The notes: generated by a model not told the origin, from the sequence alone. Shown: positions 12,288 through 26,100, counted from the first letter of the stretch. The stretch is 64,000 nt of DNA from Epiperipatus broadwayi (GCA_028023455.1 JAQFVV010012574.1:2134959-2198958), one strand, 5' to 3'. Numbers and translations: made by a program.

Positions 12288-14650
12288 TAATCTATAATAT
12301 ACGTGATTTAATGGCTAATGAATTTATCATAAGTTTACTAGCTACCATTAGTTGATAATTTTATTGTATATATGATTAAAGAACAAATTTATTATGTTTA
12401 CATGAAATTAATACTCTGCTGTTTCCAGGAACTCTCACACCGTCATACATACAATCTACATTTAATATAAGATTTAACAGTTGAGAAGAGATTGAAAAAG
12501 AATTCTCCTCCCCTTCTGTCTTTTTCTTAAAATATATAAAGTTTTTTATGGTTATTTCGTAACTCTTACTTGAGTGTAAAGTGTGACGTCAGCTATAAAC
12601 GGCCATATGAGCTTACACAAATTATTATTTTTTCTTTTATTTATAACATCTAAAGAATCTGTTGAGAAATTTTGATCGAATTTAATATAAAAGTTAATAT
12701 TACCTGCCTTTCCCTGGGGAATTCGTAGAATGAAAACACATTTTATATTTGAATATGAGTCCAGGTAAATATATGAAGACATGTTGGTTTCTTTTTTATT
12801 TTAACAATCTCACTTTCCTGAACTTTCAATCGTGGTGGTAGCTTTTAATCCAATGAGGTTTGTTCTTTCTAAAATAATCGTAGAAGCATACAATTAGCTG
12901 GGGCCAGGTTTTGAGTCCACACATTAGATGTTCACCCCCACATTTCGATTTCTGCCATGATTTGGTGTAAAATTATATTAATATTCACTACATTAATTAT
13001 ATTTCTCAACTTATACTTCGGTCTCTGCAGGGTCAAGACCACGAGCATTCTGGATCCTTTTATACCCCTCTCCATTCTTTCTAGAAAGTTCACTGGTTTT
13101 CTATTTCCTGTTTTTGTTTTATGCCCAACTGGATTCTTATAGAGACATGTGAAAAGTTTTTTAACACCTTTCAAATTCATTTGTTTCTGGATATTTCTGC
13201 GCTTCTCACAAAACAAAAAAAATACAGAAGAAAATATAAAGAAACCTCATCTCTCCCCTTCTAACTGTCAACCCATCCATGCACACATCCATAACCCATA
13301 CATACATAAATGTTTCAAAACAACAGAGTATGATCCCCCCCCCTTTTCTGAGATATGAGTTTAATATTTAAGTTATTATTTTGTTTTTGTTTACCTTTAA
13401 CAACTCTTACTACATAATAATAAAGAGAGAGAAAAAAAACTAATTTAGATTTAAGATCACTAAAAAATTCAATAGTCATGTCTATGCACGCTGACCACTA
13501 AGTTTTTTGCTTGTTGTGACCAAGTTTGAACCCGTTCTGTCAATATACATAACATGACCACAAAATCTCTTATAGCGTAATCTTTTGTGGACTCTTAATA
13601 ATTATGATATATTTTTCCTCCAGAGGACCCAATTGTGGTTAATACTATATTTAAATTAATAAAAGAGACACGCAAGTATGGCTTCAATAATCTTTATTAT
13701 ACTCTTTTTACTACTATCTCCTTTTTCAATCCTCCCCTCACTGCAATCTGAACTGGCTCAATCAATTTCAAAAGCAAAATACCTACAAAAAATTAACTCA
13801 ATTGCTTACTAATTTATAACAGTACTATTATTCAACATTTTCATACATCTTTCCTGAGGAAATATGGCGTCACTTCCCTACAATCAACTTCCCTACAACC
13901 GATAATGGCCCAACTTTATTGGGGCAAACCTGTCCAAATAGGAGTGAACATATAGGCAATTTAATAATAGTGATCCGTATTGTTCTTCACTCAAACTCTA
14001 TTTTCAATACTATTAAATAATTTATATTGATGATTAAATGATAGCATAGGTGTCCTGTGTTTGCTTATGACTGTCGATTATACTTTAACATACTTTTTTT
14101 CTGGCATAAGTATCTTGTGCTTGCTTATGACCAAAATTTTAATTGACTTTACCTCATCTTTTCACAATTGAAAAGTTCACATTCGAGAAACTAACCTCTA
14201 CAAATGCATGAGTACAACAAAGATTAATAAAAATGAAATTAAAAAAATGAAAACAGTACAGCAACCTACCCCCCCCCTCTTCTAATTATGTCAAACAAAA
14301 TGAATACCATTAAAATAATCCCATACTCTATTATTGAAACTTTTAGTATATATCAAACACAGTTGACTGAGTTTTTGTTAATTTTATGCTAATTATTGTA
14401 TAAAAGTTCACTTTAGAATTAGTTTGTATTTTCACTATGAGTGTATAGTTCATGTGTGACATTAGTTCATAGTGTCTGGTATGAATCCTTTAAGTCCTCT
14501 GGCTTCTGAATATGTCCTTGGCTAGCTGGGTGGCTTCATAGTTTCTATAGATGGAATTCATTTGGGAGAATCCAGATGAGACTAGGAGACTGTTTCCCCA
14601 GGAAGGAAGTCCTTGATGCTCTCTAGCTGAACATTTTCATAGTGATGTGT
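12288..14650. other. No gene recognised
   Basis: Mixed AT-rich sequence. The open frames at 12932-13216 (minus) and 12957-13358 (plus) have no recognised domain. The text around 12900-13130 and 13640-13930 is less AT-rich and could be old transposon sequence, but no motif supports a call. C runs occur near 13335 and 14270. Confidence 0.45.
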
Positions 14651-17243
14651 AGTAATACTTTCAATGAAAAAATTTTTAATAATTAGCAAAAGAAAACTTC
14701 ACGATTTATACATTTTTCTCTTTTCTCCATCTCTCTCTGCACTTTTTAATTAATTTATTTGTGAACAGCATTCATACCTTTTGGTTTATTTTTAGCCAAA
14801 TTTTGTCACTTCTCATTCTTTTCTTCCTTAAGAAAATCCTAATAATATTTTTAATTACAAATTCATTTTTTAGCTTGGGTTTCAACAATAGAGTTTAATT
14901 GTGATCCTCTAATTTTCTCTCAATCCAGTTTTTTCCAAGAAACACACACACAAAAAAACTTATACTTCAAGACACTAGCTTATCTTGAATTATAATCAAT
15001 TTAAATAAATTAAAAGAAATTCAAAGTTGAAATTCTGATTTCTTTGTAAGATAAACAAAAAACCTAATTAATTTAATAAGATAATGTATTTTCGTAAAAT
15101 TTTACTATAAACTAATGAAATTATTACTAAATTAAATATATACGTTTATATATATGAGATAGTATAAAATACCATCTTAGTATGTTTTAAAATTTTGTAA
15201 AACATTTAGCATTACATTCAGAAAATATTTTATTATGCAAAATACTGCAAATCAAATTTGGAGTGATAATAAAGAAAGAATAAAATATACATGCTTTCAA
15301 CATAAATCAAACAAATTTGATCAATATATGTAATTGTATATGGTGCTCCAAGACAGCATATTGTAAAATTTATTTACTAATTTTATTTTTAAAAATAAAA
15401 TAAAAACTATACAGAGAGAAAATGATGCCCAAATATAGTAAAATTGCAAATTTTAATTATTTATTTTTTGTTTATTTAAATTTTTGTTTTTGGATTTACA
15501 TTTTTCTTTGGATAGCAAATAATTGAAGTGTATAGTTAGCTATAATGTAATTCATGACTCCACTTAATTTCATTGCATTATTCCTATGTTTTTATGTTGA
15601 TTTGTAAGTTATCTAATGATATTATCTACAAGTCTTTGTTGTATTATAACTTTTTTGCTTATTCTCTTAATTAAATGTTGATCAAAAATTGGTAATTAAC
15701 ATTCAATTTATATAAAAATTTAAAATATAGATCTATTTTGATTATTGTCATACTTAGAATATAATAAAACAATATTTTGGAGAATCAGTAATTTTATCTA
15801 TTATTCTATAGAAATATAGTCTTTTTCTTCTTACTTGGCATCTATTTAAAATTAGTAATATTTGTAATTTTTTTATTTATATTTGTTCTCTTATAAGTTT
15901 AACTACAATTTTGTTTTTTGTTTTTAATTTATAATCTTGGCAAAAAAGTGAGAAAACATTTTTCAGTAATATTTCACCAATCCAGCTCAACAACTTGTTT
16001 TATAATGATACGTGTTTGTATATATGTATAATACATAAATCTTGATTGTATAACTCATTAATAATCACAAGTAATATTTATTCTCTTTACTCTAATTTAC
16101 AAAAATCATGTCTGTAATCATTAATAAGAATGTTTTTCAATATTTTAAACCAACCATGTTCAAGAATGTTAAAGATTTTTGGAATGTGACATTTTTACTA
16201 AGTTCTTTAGAAACACACCCACATTATTCTATTATGTACTTTTTTTTTTGAGCAGATGGTTTTTCTTAAATAATTTTTAATTAATTACTACAGATAATTT
16301 TAATAATTATAATAGGACTCTCAGATTACTGATTGTTTTTATCTAGTAGGAAAATTTAAAAAGTAGTGTTTTGCTCATTTATTACTTTTATATATATTCA
16401 CATTAACAGACTTACATATACATTTCTTGATGCTAAATCTCTAAAGGTGACCATATTTACATATATATATAAAGATTATTTGACATGTCACTAGCAAAGG
16501 TTGTTTTTCAGATTTTATTTATAAAGTGCAATAACACCCTGTTAATTTCTAGTTAACAACACAGATTTTGTTAAAATATTTAATTAAAATTTAGTTTGAC
16601 TCTTAAGATTGTTATAAGACTGCTTTAGTGATTTATTGTTATTTATTTACAATTGGATAATATGAAGGAACCATTGAAACCATCTTTATATTGGAATTCA
16701 GTAAATACAAAAATCCATCACATTAATTAACTTATTCAATAAAACAGTGTTACTGAAGTTTTGTATTTTTCTACTGGTGTGTTATCTGTGCTTCTGATTA
16801 TTAATGGGAACACTTTCATAAATGGTTACCATAAAAATCATTAAAAAAATTTAAAATCAGGTAATAACACTAGTTTTTTCAAGCATTGTTTTTAGCACAA
16901 AAGAATTATGTTCAATAAAAGAATTGCAAATATTTCATTAAATTTAAATACTATTCGTTTTTTAAATATTTGAACACAAATAAATATTTTATTTTGGTTT
17001 AATTATTTATTTAAATTTAAGCAGATTATTCTAAAATATGTATAATATTAACTAACTTCCACTATCAGAAAATATGTGCTGTATAAATGTCAATCTCTCT
17101 TCTATATGTGTCATGATGTAAAAAAATTAGAAGCTTTGCATTAATGCATTTTAGAATCACTACATGATCTCTATGTAACATAGGCATTGGTTTATAAAAT
17201 TCTAAGTATATTTTATTTCTTAATATTTTTCATATGCATGACT
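14651..17243. other. No gene recognised
   Basis: AT-rich, low-complexity sequence. Part of 15180-15320 resembles 53610-53750, suggesting a shared old repeat. Nothing has coding character. Confidence 0.45.
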
Positions 17244-17251
17244 GTTTAGTT

Positions 17252-18130
17252 CAATGGTGCACAACCCATGGGAGTTACTCTTCTGAGGGTCATCTAAAAA
17301 TTGTTGGAAGTCACAAAATTTTTAAGAAAAGAAGTTTTGAAATGATAAAGTTTTCTTGTTTTGAAAGAATTTAATTTTTAAAAATAGTAAATATAGGGGA
17401 TTTGAACTCAGACTTTCAAGCATCTTTCAACTATCCACACTATCTCATACCACTGACACCCATGACCACTCTATAAATAACCATCAATATACATATTTTG
17501 TGCTGAACCAGCACTGATCAGTTGATCCAGATTATCATCTCCCACACATATATATAATCAGTGCTCTGTTTATATTAAGATAGCAAATCATCATACTTTA
17601 ATGAACAGGCTTCAAGTTGAAGTAGATTGAAGCCTTCCATTAAAGTATGAAGATTTTCTATGTTAATAAAAAAACTGAGCACTGATTATATATGTGTGTG
17701 GGAGATGATAATCTGGATCAACTGATGAGTGCTGATTTAGCACGAAATACTATATTAGTGATTATTTATCTTTTCTACATGCATGTTGTCATGTGTATCA
17801 GTGGTATGAGATAGTGTGGATAGTTGAAGGGTGTTTGAAAATCTGAGTTCAAATCCCCTACATTTACAATTAAGCTCCAGGTATATGAAGAATGCCTATA
17901 TTTCAAATATTTTTTTTTTGTAAATATATGATTTGCTTCAAAAATTTCATTTCAAATCATATGGCTTAATACTAAAATGTTAGGAAATATAAATTTGTAT
18001 ATTAATTAGAACTGCTATCATTTTCTTATGAATATTCTTATATACTCTTACTTATAATTTAGAATAATGGGGCAAGACAAATTTTCTTTTGAGGAAAGAG
18101 TCACAAGTATAAAAGGTTGCACACTACTGG
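17252..18130. mobile_element. Non-autonomous hAT-like element containing a palindrome
   Basis: The left end begins CAATGGTGCACAACC and the right end is the approximate inverse (GGTTGCACACTACTG). The 8 bp outside each end, GTTTAGTT (17244-17251) and GTCTAGCT (18131-18138), agree at six positions and differ by two C/T changes. This is what an aged hAT 8 bp target duplication would look like. Beyond the ends, GAGTTACTCTT and AAGAGTCAC also mirror each other. There is no transposase, and the middle is occupied by the palindrome at 17394-17861. Confidence 0.7.
17394..17861. repeat. Long palindrome (foldback), arms about 230 bp
   Basis: The left arm begins TAGGGGATTTGAACTCAGA and the right arm ends with its inverse, centred near 17627. 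Landmarks mirrored across the centre are CACTATCTCATACCACTGA, GATTATCATCTCCCACACA and CATACTTTAATG. The same arm sequence forms the palindrome at 62966-63626, and a fragment (GTGCTGAACCAGCACTCATC) occurs at 59798-59820. The arms carry a GAGTTCAAATCCCC motif resembling a tRNA B box, so the arm may derive from a SINE. Confidence 0.85.
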
Positions 18131-18138
18131 TCTAGCTG

Positions 18139-18484
18139 ATTATGAATATAATGCTATATATATTTAAATTGAATATTATCAATGAAGAAACTTTTTTTTT
18201 TTAAAGTTTAGGTTAATAGCACTAAATAATAATAATAATCATTTTTAAAAATAAAAAATTATGGGAGAAAAAAATCATTTTTATTCTTAAAAACATATGG
18301 GAATTATCATTAGTAAGATATAAAGATAACTACACTTTAAAGTTTATTAACCCCCCCCCCCTTAAATAAAGATTATAAATAATAAAATTAAAAGTTTGTT
18401 TTATGTCAAATAAATAAAGTTGAGCAATTTATCCAAAATCTGTATGAATTTTTTACATCTTAATAGTAAATAACCATTTCAGAA
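18139..18484. other. No gene seen
   Basis: AT-rich spacer with a C11 run near 18350. Confidence 0.5.
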
Positions 18485-21400
18485 CTGAATAAGGCCATTC
18501 CAACTCCAAAAATAAAAAAGGGGAAAGAAAAACTACTCTTAAGTAAGTTTTATGGTGATTATACAAACCAATCTGCGATCCACAAATATGTTCATATATA
18601 GAATATGGTTTATTTTTCTTTTCACTTGATATTTTACAGTGATATCTTTTAGTTTCCTTAGCAGAAAATCTTTCTGAAATATTTCAACGCCATGTCTAAT
18701 TGTAGCTCTCTAATGTATTCTCTTCTCTGTCATATCTTTCCAATAGAAACAATTGACATTGCACTTATTTATAATGACTTTGATTAATCTTAATAACGTA
18801 GATAAGGACTCAAGTTCACCATAAAACACCATTTTAGGGAGTCTTCCATTGTTGATTCATTTTATATGTCCAATCCAATAAAGATACAATTTTACAACAA
18901 TAGACTGAATAGTATCACATCTAGTAGGCTGAAGAATATATATTGATTGGTTTTAAGTTTCACATCCATACAATAAATTATGTAAAATAACAGCTTTATA
19001 TACAGTTAACTTTGATAAAAACAACAGCAGCACATTGGGCTCTTTGTTGAATCTCAACATCTAAGACCACCTTTCTACTTATAAAATTCCGAGGTATTTA
19101 AATGGGTTTGCATTCTCAAGTTGATAATCGTCCTAGCTGACAAAGAACCTTGAGTTTTTTAAACATTAATTAATAAACTGAAATTTTTAAAAGTTGTATT
19201 CAAAACATTAAGAGTATTCTGTAAATCATATGTTAATAACTTTTATTAATCATTCATTACAGACAAGGTGTTAAAAGCAGATAGAAAACTAGTCACTATC
19301 TTACATAAGAGTAGTTAGTGGAAGTTACACTACAGAAATAATATTCATTAAATGGATAATTCTGTAAATCATCTTTTAAACTGGCAAAAGTAGCACAATT
19401 ATCAGCATATTGTAAATCCAGAATTCAAGAAGATGGTGTTTTTGTTTTCCTTTTAACCGATTCAAATTAAAAATTCCACAATCAAATCTATTATATCTTG
19501 AGCATTGTCTGATTAAACCATCAATAAACAATTTCAAAGACCACTGTCATAAAAATTGAAACAATTACACCTCACTATTTCAATTACATAAAGAGTTCCT
19601 ATCTGCAGTAATAACACTTCCTCTCACTCTATCATGTAGAAGTTGTATAATACAAATAAATTTTGGTCACTAAACATAACCCTTATTATGCTTGTTCAAG
19701 CTGTTAAAAACAGAGGCAAAATTTTTCATACAGTAGACAGGGATTTTATGCGCAAACCTTTATGTATCATTGATTACGCTGGCTTGCCCTGAATGGCACT
19801 AGTGTATGAAGAGTTTTCCCTCTGCAAATAAATTTTCATGAACAATCAACTAATTTCAAGCAATATCATAGTCCTGACCTATTAATTGAATCAAATGCCT
19901 TGATCAAATCAATAAAAGCAATGTATAAATCATTCCTTTATTCCTGATACTTTTATTACATTTGTCTAGCAACAAAAATCATATCTCTAATGCTTCTTGA
20001 TTCCTTAAACCTACATTGACTCTGGTAACCATTCATCTATAACTGGAAACTATCTATTCAATATAATTCTTGAAAGTACTTTTATTTTAGTGGATAGTAG
20101 TGATATTCCATAACAGTTACTACAATCTTGTCAAATGCCTTTGTTTTAAAAATTGGAATGATAAAAGGATCCTTAAGATCGGTTGGTGTAACTTCGTGGG
20201 TCGGGATATTCCTTTAAAAAAATATGATATTTTTGAAGCTAACATATCACCAGCATATATTAAAACTTCTTCAAATTTTGAATTCATTAAGCTGGATATC
20301 TTTGTCTCAATATAAATGAGTAGATAAAATGGATATATCATTAAAAGTCATCACATTAATTATTGTATCATTTTTCAAAAGATGATCAAAATATTCTTTC
20401 TATCTGTTCAAAATATCATTGCCGTCATATAAATAAGTGTCATTACTGGATTTAAAAAGATTGTGACATCATTTTTCATATACCTATGTTTCTTCCAATG
20501 CATCAAAAAAAAAAAAAAGAAATTAGAATGACCATGATCATTAAATGTTTATCTTATTTGCAGTTTTATTTCATCTCATTTTTAAAAGCTTTTTTGTCAT
20601 TCATTGAAATTTATGCCTTCAGATCTGTATATTTATTATGAAATTCCAGATTTAATCTATTATTTTGCTAAGCAGCAAATGCCATGTTTCTTTTTAATTA
20701 AATGACTAATAATACAATCATATTAAAAAAACAATGATGTTCTCATAACACATTCATAAAGAGAATTCCCTGCTTCATTATTATGACAGTCCTGAAGATT
20801 CAAATTTGCAATTGTAGTTTTTAATAGCGATTGAAATAATGAATGGCCATTTTCTTGTGAATATGACTGAAATAATATCTAGTTTTTAATGCAATTATTA
20901 TTTTAATTTTGGAACATACTAATCTATGATCTGTCCATCAATCTGAAGTAATCATGTCATGCGAATTTTTCTTGTATTCTGACTTCTAAAACAATAATAT
21001 AAGCTATTAAATGTCATTGTTTTGAATGTAAATGTATCCAATATTCATTGGCAGCAGTTTTTTTCTGACTAAACAAAGTGTTTGTGATGGTCAATCCATG
21101 TTTTGTGCATAAATTCAATTATGATAAACCATTTGAATTTATACTCCCAATATGACCAAAGTCTACTATTTGAACCAACATGTAAATTAAACTCTTCAAG
21201 AATAAAAAATTGATCTTTTAATGAAATTGGTGTAATAATGCTATCCAATTAGAAATAAAAACTTTCCTTATCTGAATTCTCTAAATCTAAGGTTGGAGCA
21301 TTAGCACTAATAAAATGAACCCTAATACCATTATGCAAGGCTACTTTTAAGATAATTAACCTTTTTGATATAATAGGAATTCCAACAATAGAAAGTATTA

Positions 21401-22000
21401 AATTAGATTTTACAGCAGATCCAATACTATGCATTTTTCTTTCACTGACTGATCTGTCTTTTCAAAAAATCTTGTATCCATCCATATATTCTAATAAACT
21501 TCCTTCCTCTGGTAGATGAACTTCATTAAAAGTAGCTATATCAAATTTAAATGTTGATAGGTTCTTAATTACAAATGTAGTTATTTGTTCTGGTTCTTGA
21601 GGAGTTTGTATCAAGTAAAGTTTATCCATTCTATATGCCTATATTTAGAAATAAATTAGTTTTATATTACTTACTTTTACTCCCATCACTGCATCTTGTT
21701 TCACCTCTACTACTGATATTATTACTATTCTTATTTCTATCATTAAATGAATAATCACCAGGTGTGATAATTTAGCCAGCCTGTGTGAGACAGGCTATTT
21801 TTAGGCCATATTTTCTAGATATTTCCACTTCCTGGTAAGTACAGGGATTCCTAAATAGGGTTGTCTAAACATAAAAATTGTTGCCAACTGAGACTTCTGT
21901 CTCACTTAAATTCAATTACAAACCGATGGTACTGCCTCAAGCAAAGATCACAACTAAGGACTATCAGCCTACTAAGCCTATCTCCATTATTATTTTCTTA
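18485..22000 (-). pseudogene. Decayed near full-length APE-type LINE, copy 1 of the L2 family
   Basis: Minus-strand LINE, heavily broken. The 5' leader (about 22000-21660) matches the leader of the plus-strand copy at 54.9 kb: TTAGTTGTGATCTTTGCTTG here against TTAGTTATGATTTTTGCTTA there. The endonuclease region shows 'RVHFISANAPT' near 21330-21290, the block before the GDFN motif. The RT region near 20210-20110 reads 'LKDPFIIPIFK', the classical start of RT in this group. The 3' end (18485-18620) matches the 3' end of the other copy at 59.34-59.5 kb. A small foldback fragment is inserted at 19669-19835. It is a dead copy, and the clade (RTE- or CR1-like) is not certain. Confidence 0.75.
19669..19835. 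repeat. Foldback fragment inserted in the LINE
   Basis: A hairpin-capable segment whose arms include CAGAGGCAAAATTTTTCATA and TATGAAGAGTTTTCCCTCTG. It is related to the foldback modules at 57475-57690, 61783-61931 and 62120-62330 (shared blocks TTTTATGC-CAAACCTT and GGCTTGC-CTGAATGG). Confidence 0.65.
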
Positions 22001-22361
22001 ATTCTTGAGAGCTTGAGTTAAAAAAGAAAAAGGGAGTATTCAAATCAGAAATGTTGTGCATATATTTAATGGAAATGTTCTTGCACAAACACATGATCCG
22101 GTTGTCTCAGTTATTGTAAGATGTTAGGTGATGTGAGAGGCTCATGGCTCTACAGAAAATTGACTGAAGAAGGAAAAGAGTAAGGCAGGAACCTTTGATG
22201 AACCAATGTCCTGTTCTACAAGGCAGCAGGAGCCCTTGGTCAGGCAATTTTTACATGATATTCACTGTTGGCCTTCATGTTTGAAGGGCATTTCACTATC
22301 TGTCACTTATGGACCCTGTCATTAACCTGAGCAAAGCGTCAGACACAAGTCATATACATAT
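22001..22361. other. No gene recognised
   Basis: Less AT-rich than average. Possibly more LINE leader or an older repeat, but no motif supports a name. Confidence 0.45.
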
Positions 22362-24113
22362 AATATAAATTATTGTACACATATAAACCAGAGTAGAAAA
22401 AATTCAAAAAACATTTAGCACTAATATTATTTTGCCAAGTACGTTTGGTACTGTATACCAAACTTGTGGCAACATATTGGAACTGATCGATTAATATTCC
22501 AGTACATGCTCAGTGAAACACTAGTGTTATGCTGATTGATAATGTTATTTGACTTAACAATAAACCAAGTCTCTTTCAACTTCCTCTTTCCATTGTTCGA
22601 TTCATTACAAACAGTACTAATATTTGCAAATGTTAAAGTTCATAAATAAAATGCTCCATTTAAGATTAATGATGGATTTTGGGGGTTGTTATTATTAGAA
22701 AGCATCACAATTGTTTACAAAGTGGTTACAAGAGTTGATAGGATTCAGCAAATTTACAATTAAATCTACATTTGAATTTGTTCAATTATTGAAGTCTGCC
22801 AAAGGTGGTTAGCAATTTGTATATGGCTCATTGGATGCATGTGAGTTATATGGCTTGATGTACCATAATAAATTGATAATTAAAAACTTTTGTTAGATTA
22901 TAATGTGGATGTTTGTAAAGGCAGATTTATTAAGGAAATGTTGGAATGGATTAATGGTTATATTATGCAAAATATGGGAATGATTATTATCAAATGAAGA
23001 ATGGTTAGCCAATGGGATTGGCAGTAAGTGATATAGTGTGTAGTTTGTATGTTTCGGAAATGGAAAAATATATTATAGAGTTATTTATAAGGAGTAAGTA
23101 TGATTTAGTATATAGAAAATATGTTGATGATGTTTTTGGATATGGGTCAAAAGATACGGTAGAGAATATGTGAAATATGGTTTATAATGGACTATGGAGT
23201 TTGAGTATGATGGAGTTTTACAATATTTAGATGTGAATATATATAAATTCTGTAATGTCTTTGGGTATAAAATGATTATTAAACTATTAAGTGTAAGGGG
23301 GTTTATACACACATCATCAAATATTCTTTTAAATTCTAAATGGCTGATAAAAGTTTGCAATTTGTATCTTTGTAAATTTGAGGCAGATAGTAAAAGGAAT
23401 ATTGAGAAATATGTTGATGACTTGATAAGCATGAAATACAAGAAAACTATACTACATAGGCACTTGAGGTTATTTTATAATAAAGTGAAGTTTAAACATA
23501 CAGAGGATGTAAAAATAAAATAAGACAAAAAGTAGATTTTTTTTTGGCTTATGTGCCATCTATAAGTATGAAATTATAAATGCTAAAGATTATAATATAG
23601 GATTCTGATCACTTTTGTGTTTAAATAGACTAATAAATAATACAAAGGGTATTGTTGAAGAAATGAATAAGTATGAAGTGGTTTATTCAATTGCCTGCAG
23701 AGAAATTGGTTGTAATGTTATTTATTACAGTGAAATGAAGACCTAATGTATTAATGCAATTGTAATAGCATGTTTATCTAAAATTGATTCGCAAGTTAAC
23801 TCTTTTTTCAAATCATGAAAATATTTGTGGGTATGAGTTTTATTCTCAAATTATCAGTACTGTTTGCAATGAATCAAATAATAGAAAGAGGAAGTTGAAA
23901 GAGGCTTGGTTTATTGCTAAGTCAAAAATGTAATCAATCAGCGTAACATTAGTGTTCCACTGAGCATGCACTGGAATATTAACTGTTCAGTTCCAATATG
24001 TCATCATGAGTCTAATACATGGTACCGAAAGCACTTAACAAAATAATATTAATGTTTAGTATTTTTTGAATTTTTTTCTAGTCCAGTTGATACATTTTAT
24101 AAATGTACAATAA
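22362..24113 (+). mobile_element. Penelope-like retroelement remnant with inverted flanks
   Basis: A decayed Penelope-like element framed by imperfect inverted repeats of about 250 bp (22362-22632 and 23850-24113). Shared landmarks, inverted, are ATTCCAGTACATGCTCAGTG, CTTTCAACTTCCTCTTTC and CATATTGGAACTGA. The interior codes on the plus strand for RT blocks typical of the family. GIY-YIG endonuclease traces follow, so this belongs to the endonuclease-bearing class. Penelope elements often carry complex terminal repeats, sometimes inverted. An alternative is a non-autonomous TIR element that captured an RT fragment. Confidence 0.75.
22700..23760 (+). pseudogene. Penelope-type RT and GIY-YIG endonuclease remnant
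   Basis: In order along the plus strand: 'FEFVQLLKSAK' then 'VYGSLDACELY' (22775-22860), corresponding to the S-LDV-SLYT catalytic block of Penelope RTs; 'PMGLAVSDIVCSLYVSEMEK' (about 23005-23070) for the G-x-PMGSPLSP block; 'YRKYVDDVF' (23115-23140), the YVDD catalytic motif; 'LQYLDVNIYK' (23220-23250) for the FLDV block; and 'FIHTSSN' (23300-23325) for the conserved HxSSN segment. Near 23675-23740 'VVYSIACREIGC' then 'IYYSEMKT' resembles a GIY-YIG nuclease start. Stops, for example within the PMG block and after the YVDD segment, show it is not functional. The 109-residue open frame at 23194-23523 is only a fragment of this. Confidence 0.8.
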
Positions 24114-24649
24114 TTTGTATTATTTGACAGAGTTATTGTGTTATTTATAAACATATAATAATATTGTAGAAGGACCTATTCTTTGCACATGCACTAGAAT
24201 TGGCATGTATTTTCTCCTGTCAAGTTCCTTTCACAATTGCTGTAATATTAATTATAAACATAATAATATTATAGTGAAGTTGGGAAATTATATTTTAGGA
24301 TAATGATATAGGACTCGGTGTCATCTCTTGATCACCTAAATGTTAATTCAGCATCAAAGCATTTGTCTTGTCTTACTATGTAAAGGTCATGAAACTGAAG
24401 AAATTACATACATTTTTTATGTTTTTTTTATGAATAGCATGAGTATTCAAGAATTATACTAAAATTTGTATTGCTTACAAGCAAGACAACAGCACATAAC
24501 AATTTAGAAAATAGGAATATGAGTATGGCCATTTTAATTCCAGAATCACAAAAAAGATAAAGAATAAGTTAAGTTAAATATGACTTTAGTTTTAATTAGA
24601 TAAAAACAATCTGTTAAACACAAATGTTAGTATTACATGATGAATCTTT
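24114..24649. other. No gene seen
   Basis: AT-rich spacer between the Penelope remnant and the next LINE fragment. Confidence 0.5.
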
Positions 24650-26100
24650 AGTCTGTTTATTAACATGTTACAATGTTGTCTTACACCTTTATTTAAAATT
24701 TTTATTTTTGAAAGACTTCAATATCTGAGCAATTATAGTTCTATTATATTATTTGCTCAACCATTTCCAGTAAATGCAAATTAATATTGCATCTTTTATA
24801 GACTAGCTGTGAGATAACATAAACAGAGTCTACTTTTTACATGAAAACAATGCTTTAGTTATCATAAAATACTGTTTAGGAAGTCTGTACATAATTATTT
24901 TATATATTCAATGCAATAAAAATGAACTTTATTATAACAGATTCAGTAGTATCTTATTGATCTATCTGAAGAATATACCAAGTAGTCTTATGGAGTTTGT
25001 ATGGTTTGAGGAGAAGATAGGCAGACTCTATACTCAAACTCCATGGATTGCAGCTCAACTCTGTCACTTTCAGTGCTTGAATTTGTTATGAACTCCTAAA
25101 TAATAAAACCAATTGATTACTTATTTATTTTTAGTTATATTTTAGAATCATATGAAGCATTCTTAAATGTTTTCTATTTCTCTCTCTTTTTTTTTTTTTA
25201 CAATAATTGGATTAAATAATACCAATTATTTTGGGTTATTTATATCATATGTTAAAGTAATTTATTTTTTAAATTGTTAAATGCAATAACTGCACATTGG
25301 AGTCCTTGATATACTTCAACATTCAAGTCTAAACACTATCAGATATTATTTCACATTCTCAAACTATTATGTATAATCACTCAAGCTGGTAATTGTTTAC
25401 CTTTTTTCATCAATTACTTGATAAAGTTTCTTGAGTTTTTTGAGCATTAATTACTAAATCAAAATACTTATAGATAACTTTCAAAGCATTAAGAATATTT
25501 TGTAGATCATATTTTAAAATTAGCATATTATATGTGTAGAAATCAAGAAGATAATGTTATTGTTTGTCTTTTAATAAATTTAAATTAAAAGTCCCATTAC
25601 CAACCTGTACACTTCTTAGTGACTACTTCATGGAATTGCCTATTAAGCTATTTCAAAGATAATATGGAAAACAAAGTTATAGTTAGTATACATTCTTGTT
25701 TTAACACCAGTTTTTATTTTATTGCATCAGATCTTCTACCATTATGTAGAAACTTTACAGTGTAAATTTATTTCATTAAATGACTCAAATGCTTTGAATA
25801 AAAGATGTACGAATTACATTTTTATTCATGTCATTTTTTTTTTTTTGCCTTTATCATTTTCCTGGCAACAAAAACCATGTCTATAGTTCTGTTCGTTTCT
25901 ATAACATTAATGCAGCTTTTAACACCCAAATTAAAATAAGCAATATATCATTAATAGTGGAACATGAACCTGTCTCAGCAATCTTTATTATCTCAGAAAG
26001 TAGTTGGGTTGTAATAAACAATATAGCATACAGGTTATTAATATATATTGCAATGTTTTGAGTCTTACTATTTTTCTCCAATTCCTCAAATGTTATTGTG
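24650..26100 (-). pseudogene. 5'-truncated LINE fragment of the L2 family
   Basis: A diverged minus-strand match to the 3' half of the LINE at 18.5-22 kb. The blocks run in the same order: AATAAAAATGAACTTTATTATAACAGATTCAGTAGTATC here against AATAAAGATACAATTTTACAACAATAGACTGAATAGTATC there, then GCACATTGGAGTCCTTGATAT against GCACATTGGGCTCTTTGTTGA. No usable frame remains. The short open frames at 25828-26081 are incidental. Confidence 0.6.

Noticed and set aside
12932-13358. Open frames on both strands near 13 kb
   Set aside because: No domain, no splice signals of quality and mutually shadowing, so not supportable as genes.
23194-23523. 109-residue open frame as a host gene
   Set aside because: Its content (LQYLDV, HTSSN) belongs to the Penelope-type RT remnant.
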